Assembly: GCA_034509495.1 (NCBI GenBank)
Contig: CM067505.1
Coordinates: forward strand, 6,334,594-6,398,593
DNA from: Acestrorhynchus altus
Taxonomy: Eukaryota > Chordata > Actinopteri > Characiformes > Acestrorhynchidae
Direction of reading: 5' to 3'
Length of the DNA stretch: 64,000 bases
Shown: piece by piece, positions 33,901-46,060 of the stretch
How the letters are laid out: every line of letters starts with the position of its first letter
Position numbering within the stretch: the stretch's first letter is position 1
The notes under the pieces: generated by a model
The model's database searches: none
Told to the model about the DNA's origin: nothing
Seen by the model: the letters and a program-made list of their open reading frames with translations, nothing else
Translations under genes and position numbers: made by a program

Positions 33901-36900
33901 CGGTTGTGTGCGACAGTGCTGCGAGTTGCATAAAGTGTGTCTTATACCATTCGTGTCCTGTGCTTAAAGGATTTTCAACGGTGTACTTCTGCTGTTCTTT
34001 CTGAAGCGTCTGTTCAGGAGTTCCAGCTGACCCAGCTCTCGTGAAAGTCATAAACAGAGTTGTTGTTGTTGTTGTTGTTGTTACATATTCATAAGGGACT
34101 CCAGATGGTAAAGGAATAAGCTGTAGTTCCACCTTTTGAATAACTTTTAACGTGACTTTTGAAAGTGTCACAGTTTCCGTGCTGTACTGATTGTCATGTG
34201 AAAAATGTGATGTAATGTCATAAGGGGTGTTGTTGTGGTGTTGTTTTTTTTTTTTGGACTGGGCTGAATGTGAAGTTATGGATATTAAAACTAGTTTGAT
34301 CTCTTTCAGGTGGTAGATGCTGTACTTTGACTTCAGTTGTGGCAAGAGCTGCCTGTAAGTCTTGTGAGGACGCTTTAGGATTGTTGAAGGCTTCTTTGTG
34401 AGTCTTGTGTTAAGCTCTTGGGCTGAACCTGCCTGCCTTGTTGGCAGTTGTGTTAAATTATTGTTGCAGTGAAAATTATTGTTGGGCAGTGAAATAATTG
34501 CTTTAGATTTCTTCTCTGACTCGTACGCATCTACAACCTTCTTTTGGAAGACCTCAGAGAGCTCTTTGGATCTTGCCATTGGTGGTCCCACTTACATCAG
34601 TGGAGAGCAATCCAAAGTAAGGCCTGAGGTTCTAATCATCTGCGGCTGAGGTGCTGAACCTGATTCAAATTAAATAGAAATATGATCAAATGTCCATATG
34701 ATAAACTGTTAGATTTTTCAGGGGTGTCATATTTAGTAGCAAACATTGATAAATGTGTGTGGTGTGGAATTGGAGCTCTGTAGAAACACCTGTTTTTATC
34801 TGGCAGAATATCGAACGTAGAGTATTGACATCAGACTCGAAAAATCATATCGAACATTTCAATCCGTGGTGTTGCACCCGTAACAGATACACTTATCTAA
34901 CGATCCGTAAAGATTTTCAATAGGAAGTAGTGGTGTCCTGGAAATGTTTATCCTCAGTTATTCAGGTTTCGTTTACACTAATAGCCGCTCATATGGCAAC
35001 TTGAGCAACAGAACCAGGAAATGGTTTTGTCCTCTGTATATGTTATACATATGCCACAGGCTATTTTCAGCAGGTGAATTGCTCTTAAACCTTCACCCCA
35101 AACAGATAACAATGAGATAATACATGGGTAACTGGGAGTCACATGGGTCTGTGCAGTCTGGTTGGATTGCGTTGGAGGTCTGATTGGCCGTGTTAATGGG
35201 AAAGTGGGACAACAGTGAAGAAGGATGCTTCCTTGTATCCACATGCCGTTTACAAATGAAGCAGTCATAATGTGAAGTGTAACATCAGTCAGTAAGATTG
35301 CATTTCTAGAATCGACTAGTTTCAGGCGACCAGATATGTTGTATGACCTGTTTTGTCTGATTCGAGTGATTAGAATAGTAAGGGTGGGGTTTATCACACT
35401 GGAGGTCAATGGTGATACATAAGCAGTGCTTTCTTTTGGCCCAATTACTTCCTGATCATAGATTGCCTCGCAAAGATCTTGTTTGAATGATAAACAATAT
35501 TGCTTGTTTGGAATATTTTCTTGAAATAAGCAAAAGTCTCTCTACAAGGAGTGAGATATTCACATGTTCAGCGAGGTTTCCTCCCACCCCGCAGCCAAAA
35601 TTGGCTGTGATGACTGGTGGCAATTTATGAGTATGTGATCAAAAGGTGTTGATGGGCAACTCCAGGTTGACGCACTCTTCTTCAGAGAAATGAAGCACAA
35701 CACGTTAAACGTGTTGAGCATTACTGATGATCAAACATCTGACACCCACTGTTTCCAGGCTGAGCAGCTTCCCATTCTGGGCACTTCTCTGATTTTAAAC
35801 GCAACACTGCCAGCAAAGTTACAATGCACTACACTGTGCATGAACAAATCCACATTCAAGATCTCCATTACACATATGGACTGTAGCCTGTTATTAGAAA
35901 CATCTCTACTAATTATCTGGATTCAGCCGTGAATATAGCCTCAGCTGTTAACCATAACATATGATTGTGTGAGTAAATTTCACCCTGTGATGGACTGGCG
36001 TCCTGTCCAGGGTGTATTCCTACAACGTTTAAGATGATCTCACTTGTCCAAATAAAAATGCACATTTTAAAACATGGTGGCAAAGGGCTGAGCTGTGGAT
36101 ATGGTTCTTCTGCTTCTTCTGCTTCTTCTTCTGCTTCTTCTTCTGCTTCTTCTTCTGCTTCTTCTTCTGCTTCTTTCGGCTGCTCCCTTTAGGGGTCGCC
36201 ACAGTGGATCCTCTGCCTCATCCGCATTATAGTTTAGGCCCAAGTTTTACGCCGGATGCCCTTCCTGACGCAACCCTCACTATTTATCCGGGCCTGTTTC
36301 CACAATGTGGAAACAGTGAGTGACATTTTTGTGGAAAAGGATCCACGCTGTTTAACCTTGAACATACAGCTCTGTGCAGTCATTTAAACTCCAGTGAAAT
36401 TAGGGCTGCGTATTGGCCAGAATCTGGCAATACTTTTAAGTATCGCGATACAGGTGTCCTGATTCTTGCTGTGTTGCAATACATTGCATTTTTTTACTCC
36501 CTAGGCCAATTTTACTGGAAGTCTTGATCATTTAATGCACATTTTTTTCACCTGATAAAGTTTTTATAGGAGATGCTACTCGAATATGACTTTAAATGAG
36601 CTCAAGCTTTTGGCTTTTTGCTTGTAAGAACAATCTCGTTAGAAACTGATAATCCAATCCAGTTTTGAGTGTTTTTTTCAGATTTTTTTTGTTGTTGTTG
36701 CCATATTCCAATCTGGATTACTGGCTGAGAGTTGAAGACCGATTAATGACACTGGTTAGTTTGGGTAGGTCTTTCTGTTTGACCAACTAGATCTCCACTA
36801 CTTTCTTCATGACATTTGTTTTTGCGGTGTTTGTTTACCTACAGCTGCTGGAATGTCATCTGGAGTTTTTAAAAACATAAACACATGTATTGCGGAGAGC

Positions 36901-39900
36901 GAACCTCTGCACAGTACTGTAGATCAACATCTCTACTATCAATAACACTCCTCTTAAGACGAGCTTACAGATAGTTTACTGTTACTGCAATAAGGAACAG
37001 AGAAGAGAGAAGAAGCAGGCCACTTCCTTGTTTGGGGCATTTTCCTGCATGTGACTGAGGCCATGTGTGACCGTCAGGGGCTGAAGTTCATAAAGATGTG
37101 TTTGAAGTAAGCAGGATGACCCCAGTGTTGGTGGGTAGGTGTCTGTGTCGCACTCTGTTATCGTAGATCGGCCTTGGCCCTTTAGGAGCAGCTGTTATGT
37201 TGTGTTTGGCCCGTTGCATAACCACACTGTCAGCTAGTGTCTCTGAGGTTTAACCCCCGAAGGTTTTGCCTTGTGAACATCTGACAGAGACAGATATGTG
37301 TGTTACAGCTGCTTGGGGCTCTTTTATGACTGCAGTCGTGTCATATTTTCTTTGCGGAGGCCTGTCTGAAAGTTGGTGATAAAAGCACTACTCAGATTTC
37401 ATTCCCAGCTTACAACACTGGAGTGGGTCATTCACTCTGGAGATTTGTGTACGTATGTCACTTAATTAGAGCAGAACCATAGAGAGAGAAAGCAAAAGCA
37501 GCTGCAGAACGGCATCATTATTAACTCCGTGAAGTGCTGTATTGCATGTGTGTTGAAAATGAATGTAATTCTGAAAAAAAAAAACACCTAATAATCAGTT
37601 TAAATCCCTGTTTGGACCGTTAATATCAATTTATGTCTGTCCAAATAAAATTTCTGATGCCCAAATAATACCTGCTGTGCTCTGATCCTGTGGGGTCAGG
37701 GTGAAAGGAAGCGAACAACGTATGCAAAGAAACTAATGTACTTATAGATCTACAGAGTGCTGCTGCATGATCAGTGGAGCTGACCCAAGGAGGCGATCTT
37801 AATGTTATGGCTGATCTGTGTACATGTGTGTGTAAATATATCCATATACAGTATGCATGGCTCCATGTACAAACGTTTGGCCACCTCTTCTAATGAATGA
37901 CCTCCTCCGTTTTATGTTGCAGCCATTGTACACAAACAGCTTGTAGAGAAGTCTTGTCAATAGAATAGGACGTCTGAGAACCTGCTGGCACCGTGCCAAA
38001 TGCCAGATACGAGTTAGAGGGCTATGAAGTTCCCATCATTGAGCTGTGGAGCAGTATATTTAGGATCAGTTGGGCCGTAGAGGATGGGATGTCACGAACA
38101 CTTTTGTTGCTAAATGCAATCAGATCCTCACAGCAGTGTTTCAAAGTCTTGTAGAAAGCCGTCTTGGGCAGTGATGACAGTGACAGGTTTGGTTTTTAAT
38201 ACCGTATTTTCCAGACTATAAGCCACTCCTTTTTTTCCACGCTTTAAACCATGTGGCTTATAATCGGGTGCATCTTTTTCTTCTTATATATGTTATTTTC
38301 CAGGTTTTTTTATTTTTAAACTTTGCGGTGCGGCTTGTATTCCGGTGCGCTTATAGTCTGGAAAATACGGTACTCTTGATTTTGGAAGAAATGAAGAATG
38401 AGCAGGTGTCCCGATACTTTTGTCCATATAGTGGATGAATAGGCTATTTGTAAGCTATCACAAATACATCTGACATTCATTCGAACATGCAGCTACTATT
38501 GCAAACCTGGCTCTTGTTTTCCGTTCAAGCCTAGTTCCTGTTACTACACTGTTACTGGTGTCAGACGCATCTAAGTGCTTATATAATTTACATGCTGCAA
38601 CCACTACATGTGTATATATACTCCCTGCTTGTCTAAAGAATAACCTAGATTTGAATGTTTATCAGTTTAGTATTTCAGTTTGCAGTGTCACTTTCATCCC
38701 TATCAGATTAAAGTGGAAAGGGGCGAGGGAATGGGGAGGAGCTCTGCACACCCACACTGGGCTTTTTTCAGGTTTTGGGTCAATAATTTCTGTTTGAGAA
38801 GTGAATTTTCACTTCAGCTCTGAAACCATGTAAAACCATAATCCTGCACCTCTGGTAGCAGAGATAAAAACAGACACTGTTGTTGGGTTTCCTGTTGCAG
38901 TGTTGCACGGTCTTATTTTTGGCAGCAGGCTCTTGCAAAGTAATAGGAAATCATATAATATACAACCGGTGGCGACAGCATGATGTCGATGCTTGTTTGA
39001 ATAGTGGGTCACGGATGGTTATCGAAAGACAAGCTCACCGTTTTCAACCTCACTCAAAGTCAAATCATAAGTCATATTTATCTGGTGTAGGCTTACCTTA
39101 TGGGCCGGTTATCAATAGCATGAGTGAGATTCCACAAACACGCCGTGACCCTGCTGTGTGGATTTGGTGTTGGCGCTCGCTGCTTTGGCAGTGTAATCGG
39201 CAAGCAGCAGTTAAGCTGGGTGCATGTCGGGCTAAACCTTCCTGTATTTTTGGCTGACCTGAATTTACTCTCCTTGTAAATCTTTGGTCAGTGCGCAGGT
39301 GTCAGTGGCTCTGGTCTATAGTCAGCAACCTTTATTAATCATAAAACCGAGGTCTTCATGTTTTTGGTCACATCTCAGAGGTACTAAGGTATTGTAACAC
39401 AGAGATGCACGGTTTGCAGTTTTAGTGGTTGATTCCGATTTTGACCGCAGGGAAATCTCTGAACTGTGCAAGAAGCTGGACAGTTCAGCTGGACAGCTGG
39501 ATCAGTGTTGCCTACCTCTGGTGTATCTGCTTGGAGGAGGCTGTGTGCACCTCGACATGACTCAGGAATGCATAACATGACTGAAACCTCTGGTCCTCCA
39601 CCGATTTCCCTTGAAGTACCGTATTTTCCGGACTATAAAAAACTTTGCAAGTGCAGCTTATAGTCTGGGAATTACGGTAGTTTTGGTCTTTTCATTTCTG
39701 AAGAAAGCTGGTTGAGGCTTCTTGCTGTACCTGCACTCACACTAGCTTTAGTCACTTTGCTAGCTTCTTCATCTTGGGCTGTTCAGTGGAGTGACTTGTT
39801 GCTCCAAATACTAGCAAATTGGTGGTGCAAATTCTGTGTTTGACATGTTCACTGACCGTGAAGAACTTTCCAGGGTCGTGACGGGGTGTGAGTGTGTACG

Positions 39901-42900
39901 TGTGGGACTGCAGCCACAGATTGAACCATTGTGTGGCACAAGTGTAAACATGAATGGCACAGAGTGGGATATAAGGACACTGTTTGGCGGATCATCAGTT
40001 GTGGCCGATCAAGCTAAAAGCAGCAGATTCTGTTTCTTCTGTCAGAATCATCAGCCGATCGATCCATAAGTCTTTGATGATGTAAGATATATAGATATGC
40101 TGGACTGCAAAATGATTGGTTGTGTGCTTTAAAGACTTGATTTTGCTGATGAAATGTTGTATAATAATGGTATATGATCATTTCTCTTCATTCATAGACT
40201 TGTTTTGAAATGACTGCTTGCCTCAGGACTGTTATCTTGTTCTTATCAGTTGTACTGTCACTTCACATTTGCACCTTGGAATGTCAGGTAAGGTCCATTT
40301 CTACTGCAAGGCCCATCCAGTTGGTCAAGTGGCCTACTCCGTCCTCAGAGCTTCAGACTCAAGTCTAGGGTCCAATGCAGGTAGTGCCAGTGAGCCTTGA
40401 GAAGCCCTCACCAGTGCCTCTGTGTGTGTCTGAGGCTCCTTTTTCTCCAAAAATGGAGTCTGCAAAAAAAAAAAAACAACCCAAAAACAAAACATTAATA
40501 AATAGTCCTGTAATACACAGCGTGCTTATTCGTGCCCTAGTGTTTGTTTCTGTGGCACTTTCTCTTTCCAGATCTAAAATTTAATGCACCCAAAGAGGCA
40601 CCAGCTATTGAGACTATCGGGAGAATGTGTGTTTTTCTCTTGGCTGTGCTGCATTAGGCCACAAATTGAGAGAAAGAGGAACTGAGCCAAACATGACTTA
40701 AGTGGCCCACAGTCTGTTCCGCTGCCAGTAACCCTTGCTTTCACTGTTAAAATTTAACTGAAGAGAGAAATGTCAGCAAAACGAAATAGGAAATACAGGG
40801 GAAAAGTTTGGATTATGGAGAGTCAAAAAATGATAAAGCTACTAGTAGAGCCACATATTGTATTATTTGGGCATGGCTAATTAAATGATGCCAATGTAGA
40901 AAATGTAACCCAAAATAGGCCTTCAGAAGCCTTTATTTTAAATAACTTAAGCAGCAACCAGCTGGACATTTGAGGGTTGGTTCCTGAAGGTTGAAGGTTT
41001 GTGAATGTTGCGAACTGATTGAAGAGCTTCCTCGTCTTGAGCTAGAAAGGAGTGCTCCTTCAAATGTATTGTAGTAAAGGCAATGGTGCTGTAGGCTGGC
41101 ACGCCATGAGTGATGAGAGAGCTGTATGTAAATTAGCTTATGAGAAGGTCTTACCTCAGGGGACAGCTTGGAATCCTCCACACCTGTAGAAAAGTGTTAA
41201 CTTGGGGCCAGCACAAGATTGAGCAAGCTGTGATGGTGGGTGGAAGGGTGGAAGGGACGGTCCATTTCTGAAGCTGTGCAGGCGTCTAGCGTCCACTCAT
41301 TGACGTTGGACGTTGGCCTGGACATTTGCTGACATGAACCCAAAGAAGCATTTATGATCTGTGGTGGAGGGCTCTATTTACACCCAAGATCCAGCACCGG
41401 CAAATACTATGGTGCAGTGAGTGACCATCCAGAAGTGTCCCACCAGACGTCTTCTGTCCACCAAAACGATGCTAGTTTCTGTTCCGTGCCTTTTGGCATG
41501 TCTGTGTATAGAACAATTCAAAGAGCCTAACCAAAACCAAACCGTGTAAATGCTTCAATGTTAAATATGACTTTGTGGAAAACCTTTTTGTAGTTGGTTC
41601 TATAACGGACCCTTTTTAAGATGGTTCTTTTGTAGCACCAAAGTGAGTTAATTTACCCTCTTTATGTATCATATAGAGCCTTTTTGTTTAATCAGAACAC
41701 AGAACCAAACATGTGAAAGAAAACCAAAGCTTCAGAGCTGGAATAAACATGCACATCAGAGAATCTCGGCCTCAACACTAGGCAACCATGGAACTGGTTG
41801 CATTCAAGCAGTAAAGGAAGAGGAAGTGCAGAATGGTCAAACTTTGTAGCATATGACCATAGAATGCGAATGCTGCTATTCCTGAAATAATTTGAGGAAG
41901 GCAATGAGTCGTTTCCCAACAAGCAAGCAGGTTCTCATTTGCTCTGTGAAAATGTTCCTGACAACTGTGAGGTGGCAACCCAACTCTGAGGGGATTTGTC
42001 CAGGGGAGTAGGTCCGCTGGGTGCTCATTCAAACACCAGAAAACAGCTCTACCAGGTCAGAGCTCTTGCTATAACACACATGTGGTGATCACTTATTCAG
42101 AAGGTGAATCCCATCAGCTTTCCACAGATCTTGTAGCCTGCATAGCCAATGAATCCTGGTCTTTCCCTAGAATAACTCTAGGGTAGATTAACCCTATGAT
42201 TTAGGAGTGCTGTGTAGGTACCAAGTCAAGCTCTGTACACAGTCCTGAAAGGTAGACACTGATGTTTGTCATTGAGAAGCCAGGGTGTGGCTCCTGTCTT
42301 GGGTGTAATAAAGCATCTGTAGGACATATCCAACATTTCAGTTCTCACAGTTTGTACTCTTCTGAAGTCGTCTGGTGTGCTCCACATAAATCTTCAGAGA
42401 TTTATTCACCTCCTGACCCCCATTTTGAGTGTATTGAATTTGTTTGTTTATCTTGTTTGTGCACTTTCTGAACATCAGCCTGGGCACTCTGGATGGTCTA
42501 CAGAAGAGGTTCTCAACCTTTTCCACCTCACAACCCACCTGTTTATAACTATAAAAATAACTGTTCACAAGAAATGAAAACGTGGTTGATCATTAGGGCA
42601 GCTTAAACAGCTTAAAAATAGACCTTTGTGAACACTTTGTGAATGTCCCTTACAAACACGAGCAGGAAAGCTACGTTGTGGTGGTAGTTACAAAATGGGT
42701 ATTTCTTTAAATTCGGTCTAAAAGCTGCCTCGATATGTCGGACTCCCTGTTGACAGATGTGGTCTGGGCTGTACTTGTGTATGTTTTTGGGGTTTTCTGA
42801 GGAAGTGACACCATTCTTCCCTAGTGGCCCCTGGCCCACCGGTTGAGAAACCCAGATCTAGAACGTTGAACTGCTTAACTAGGAGCTGAAGCCTGGGAAA

Positions 42901-44770
42901 TATTTTACTGAACATGGACCGCTTTACGGGGTTGTGCTTGTCCAATCTAGCACCCTGTTGAACTGACGGTTAACGGTTTGTCAATGACCCTGTCAGTGCA
43001 CCATCTAAGACTGTGGCTCTCAAACTGGTATAAGAAGCATCCTAAGGTTGTATGCCAGAGCACCTCAGAACATATGCTTCATGCATTAATTATTACGGAT
43101 GAAAAGATTTCACCTGTAATTTTTAAAACCATTTATAATCTATTTGTATTGAGTGCTTACCATGTTAGAGCCTTCAGACTTTAGTTCTTCTCTCACATAA
43201 CTGCAGTACTACAATTATTAACATCAGTTTCTAAGGCCCTCCAATAGAACTCTGCGGAACGCCACCACATATGCTAAATCAACCGGTTACCGAGTAATTT
43301 ACAGTAGTTTCTGCATTAGGATGAACAGCTGAATAATTAACCTAGAGTTCAAGGCGATGCGATGTAGACAGCATGGTTCATTACACTGTACTCTTGTTGT
43401 TTTCCTCTCACACTTTGAGATGTCTCAATAGGCCTACTGAATTGATTTGAAACGACAAACAGCCTACTGTGCTTGCTTGCAGACTGCAAAAGTGGGCAAG
43501 CTTCATATAATTGGTGAAAAAAAGACTGAAACGGAGTATGATAGATGTGGCCTCTACACATCATAAATGAGTGTTTGGCACATGATGTGAATGTGGTACT
43601 TTTTACACTTTGTACCACCGACGATCATACTAAAGTTAACAACCACTGAGATAAAAAAAAAAAAGTGGAAATTAGTGTTGTTCCCTGATGGCCAGTGTAA
43701 TTTTCTATTTTCACATGTTGATTTGTGTGTGTTGCAGCTGGATTCCACTGTCCGGTGTGTTCCAAGTTCGTTGCTTCAGATGAAATGGATCTCCACCTGG
43801 TGATGTGTCTCACCAAGCCCAGGCTTACCTATAACGGTAAGAATTCTCTTTGGTGGTCATTTGAACTTGGATTGAGTACCGTCTGTTATACTTACCCGGT
43901 CATCTGAAAAATTTCCTCTGTAGCTCTCCTACCTCATCGGTCAATAATCATTAACTTCACCCCTGACTGCACTCCTCTCGTTTAACCCCCTGTAGCTGCC
44001 TTTCAGATTAGAACCCCTTGTCTTTGCACAGTTTTAGTTTAGGTGTAGACCACAAAATTTCAGTTGTTTACTTCAAGTTTTTAAGAAAAAAAAGTGTTTA
44101 TTAGAGAAATGTAACTTTCCCATGCTCTTCTCTTTGAGTAGTCACAGGCTGATATGTGTTTGTCGAAAGTGCCCTTCCAGCCTAAAAAGAGACAAAGAGT
44201 TCTGGGTGCTGTAGTGTTTTCAGGAGATTTGGTTTCCGTGAATAGGAAAGACTGAATGAGTGGCCTGGCAAGGGGAAGGGTGGTAGACAGGGTAAACAAC
44301 AGTGTGGGTGGTGACGCTCATGCTGTGAAGGACAGTGCCTGATGACACAGCAGAACTGGTGGTCAGGGCTCCCAGCCAGGCTCTGTTTTGGATGCTTGAG
44401 ATCACCTAGTTTTCACATGTAAGGATATTTGGCCATTATTTTAGCAATAGCACCCTCACCTGGATGGAGTTATGCTGCATGTTGGTGTTGAGTTTGCGGT
44501 AACCTCTCTTTCTTTATGGTTTTAGAGGATGTTTTGACAAAGGACTCTGGGGAATGTGCAATATGCCTGGATGACATGGTGCAGGGGGACACAATTGCCA
44601 GACTGCCCTGCCTCTGCATCTACCATAAAGGGTAAACGAAAACTGTCCCAATATACACACCTCGTCCACACATGTACAGCTCGAGTTACTAATCCACATT
44701 TAATTTCTACAGGTGTATTGATGAATGGTTTGAGGTGAACCGGTCTTGTCCAGAGCATCCCACTGATTAA
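30987..44770 (+). CDS. znrf2: E3 ubiquitin ligase ZNRF2 (zinc and RING finger 2)
   Basis: Four coding exons: 30987-31263, 43738-43836, 44526-44631 and 44713-44770; intron 1 is 12.5 kb. The 179-aa product starts MGAKQSSP with Gly2 positioned for N-myristoylation, then a disordered basic/Ser-rich region and the conserved IGSLPAHLSPH block (residues 79-89). A CPVCSKF...HLVMC zinc finger follows, then a C-terminal RING: ECAICLDD, LCIYHKGCIDEWF, SCPEHPTD end. ZNRF2 is a membrane-associated ubiquitin ligase of endosomes and lysosomes, linked to Na+/K+-ATPase and mTOR regulation. The N-terminal low-complexity region is much shorter than in mammals (human about 242 aa). Splicing gives GAGFHCP at the exon 1/2 joint where human has GGFKCP, one extra residue. 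TKPRLTYNEDVL and EHPTD favour ZNRF2 over ZNRF1. Confidence 0.96.
31310..31560. mobile_element. Mixed DNA-transposon end fragments
   Basis: Holds 'gtccaaatacttgtggacac' (end word of the 'tgtccatatagtg' family, about 31347) and 'ggggttctcaacctgtgggc' (about 31461), an end word of a different hAT-like teleost repeat also seen at 42497. Fragmentary, in znrf2 intron 1. Confidence 0.4.
31700..32125. mobile_element. Non-autonomous DNA transposon remnant ('tgtccatatagtg' family)
   Basis: Shows the family's internal order: 'gggctataaaaccccctgca', 'gtagagcagtggaactgttc' with 'ctctggaaggatggttctcc', 'ggatgtgttggggatgagct', 'tgccattaaatgcaatcata', and the end word 'gatgaatgagcaggtgtcac' (about 32101). 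Confidence 0.55.
32130..33780. other. znrf2 intron 1, no recognisable element
   Basis: Unremarkable AT-moderate intronic sequence. I saw no exon, RNA gene or clear transposon. Short open frames at 33249-33446 and 33528-33746 are not supported by similarity. Confidence 0.4.
34058..34083. repeat. (GTT)n microsatellite
   Basis: About eight GTT units in znrf2 intron 1; it produces the poly-Thr run in a minus-strand open frame. Confidence 0.9.
34430..34660 (-). pseudogene. Tc1-like transposase N-terminal fragment
   Basis: The minus strand from 34591 reads MGPPMARSKELSEVFQKKVV and DAYESEK, closely related to the fragment at 20682. After about 30 residues the reading turns into unrelated sequence. 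The open frame continues by chance to 33800 but is not a protein family. Confidence 0.7.
36105..36320. mobile_element. Teleost SINE-type repeat with (TTCTGC)n lead-in
   Basis: A CTT/CTG-rich array (36105-36176) runs into 'tttcggctgctccctttagg' and 'ggtcgccacagtggatcctc', then 'ttttacgccggatgcccttc' and 'ctgacgcaaccctcac'. This is a very common fish interspersed repeat whose copies usually end in such CTT/CTG tracts, so the orientation is probably minus. Confidence 0.7.
36395..36915. mobile_element. hAT-like repeat fragment
   Basis: The start 'ggctgcgtattggccagaat' followed by 'ctggcaatacttttaagtat' matches the known terminal words of a teleost hAT-type repeat ('tattggcaagaatctggcgat'). The right end is not clear. 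There is no coding capacity. Confidence 0.45.
37840..38435. mobile_element. Non-autonomous DNA transposon with nested MITE
   Basis: Contains the family's internal blocks ('ctgtggagcagtatatttag', 'gccgtagaggatgggatgtc', 'tgctaaatgcaatcagatcc') and the end 'gagcaggtgtcccgatactt' followed by 'ttgtccatatagtgg'. The palindromic MITE at 38200-38372 interrupts it; the host sequence resumes at 'cttgattttggaagaaatga'. Confidence 0.65.
38200..38372. mobile_element. Palindromic MITE with perfect ~24-bp TIRs
   Basis: A 173-bp element beginning TACCGTATTTTCCAGACTAT(AAGC) and ending with its exact inverse at 38349-38372. TA is present at both ends. The interior is AT-rich and partly self-complementary ('cgctttaaaccatgtggctt' versus 'taaactttgcggtgcggctt'). 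It is inserted into another transposon. A 63-bp minimal relative is at 39617-39679. Confidence 0.85.
39617..39679. mobile_element. Minimal palindromic MITE (63 bp)
   Basis: Ends TACCGTATTTTCCGGACTATA and its inverse 'ttatagtctgggaattacgg(ta)'. Only about 20 bp remains between the arms, so it is an extreme internal-deletion derivative of the 38200 element. Confidence 0.8.
39680..42490. other. znrf2 intron 1, mostly unrecognised
   Basis: Intronic sequence without a clear gene or element. A poly(A) run (40463-40475) and scattered repeat-like words are present. Short open frames are not supported. Confidence 0.4.
42497..42865. mobile_element. hAT-like non-autonomous element
   Basis: Left end 'gaggttctcaaccttttcca' (about 42506) and right end 'ccaccggttgagaaacccag' (about 42837-42856) are inverted relative to each other (GGTTCTCAACC/GGTTGAGAAACC). 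This is the known end motif of a teleost hAT-type repeat. It is non-coding, in znrf2 intron 1. Confidence 0.55.
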
Positions 44771-46060
44771 ACTGCTGCTGTTATTGCACAGGTATTTCGA
44801 GGCCACCCAGTGTAATTGATTTGTGCTCATCTTTATCAAACAGTATTGCATTACATGTCATTTTTGCTTTTTCTCCAAAGGTTCTCCGATATCATTGCTG
44901 AGGAAGAGCTTCAAGGCAACATGCAGAAAACTGGGACACTGTAAGCTGTAATCCAGGACTTTGCTGATTATAAGGCTCACCTGTTACCCACCAAGGCCTG
45001 TGCCAAAAGACAATTAAGGAAACCCTCAGGGACCCTGCTCATGTGTGTAATGTACCTTGTGGTCCTTCACCATTTTAACACACCAAAGGACAAAACAACA
45101 GTAAGCCCACCATTGTGTTGGACCACCTGGGCATCAGGTTGTGTAGCCTTCAAAACGGCATCTGCAGCAGACAAACTGCTTTCCTTCTTGTCTTATCATA
45201 CCGTGCATGGGGCAAGGAGGAGATTTCCGTCACCAGATGGGTGGTGACCAGAAAGATGGTGATCTTTGGGCATAAGCTAGAGCAGTGGTTCCCAACACTT
45301 GGACCTGCCCCCAAAACACCTGATTTAGCAATTAACAATCCCTTCCTGTGGAGCAGTAAAGCACACAAATGTGCAGGGCAGGGGGTCCTCCAGTAGGAAC
45401 CACTGAACTAGTGGATGAAAGTTTCTGTAAATATAGATCTGGAGTAGCCACTAATCGATTTTCTTCTCTTCTCCTCCATTTCCAAGAAATGGTCCATTAT
45501 CATTTGTTCTGTTTTCTTTTCTAGTGTAGAGATCGCATAGCAAGGTGCTATAAAGAATCAAGTGCCGTTTGTCAATGTGCTGCTACGTTTATCAATAGAC
45601 ACAAATGAACTATTCGTTTTACTAAGCATTTCTTCTACGATTGAAGTTTTTTAGAGTTGCTTAGGAATGAAAATCGAGGCGAATGTGAAATTTAAAGATT
45701 ACTACTCAGCATTTTTTTTTGTTTCTAGTGGTTTTGACGCATCACCAGTGTCCTCACAAAACATACCATAGCTGTTAAATCACAAGTTCAGTAATTTCAG
45801 CATTGATTCTTTTGATTGTACACATGGAAGGTTGTGTAGTAAGGGGTGTAGTGTAGTTCAGCTTCACAGAGGATCACTCATTTCACGTAACTGCTCAGTT
45901 GGACTGTTTGAGGGGAAAAAAAAAAACCCAACTATTTTTTAAATGTTACCATATAATTTTAACAATGCTATCAGACAACACTTTGCACAAATGTACAACT
46001 TAAGAATTATTGTAAATTTCACCTTGATATGTTTTGTAATAAAAATAGAGGAATATTACA
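44771..46060 (+). other. znrf2 3'UTR with a probable terminal intron
   Basis: The stop codon (44768-44770) is followed after 21 nt by a donor (CACAG|GTATTT at 44791/44792). A good acceptor follows, with a polypyrimidine tract and CAAAG at 44880, so a fifth, wholly non-coding exon would start at 44881. A stop this close to the last junction would not trigger nonsense-mediated decay. A poly(A) signal AATAAA at 46038-46043 gives a plausible 3' end. A MITE-like repeat (45283-45413) lies within it. Confidence 0.55.
45283..45413. mobile_element. Palindromic MITE ('gtggttcccaacactgg' family)
   Basis: Left arm 'cagtggttcccaacacttgg' and right arm 'tcctccagtaggaaccactg' are inverted copies. 'aatgtgcagggcagggggtc' matches the segment repeated at 54721-54832. 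It is located in the znrf2 3'UTR. Confidence 0.65.

Noticed and set aside
33800..34591. 263-codon minus-strand open frame, the longest in the window
   Set aside because: Only its first ~30 residues are real transposase (Tc1 N-terminus). The rest is intron sequence, including a poly-Thr run from a GTT microsatellite, with no protein pattern.
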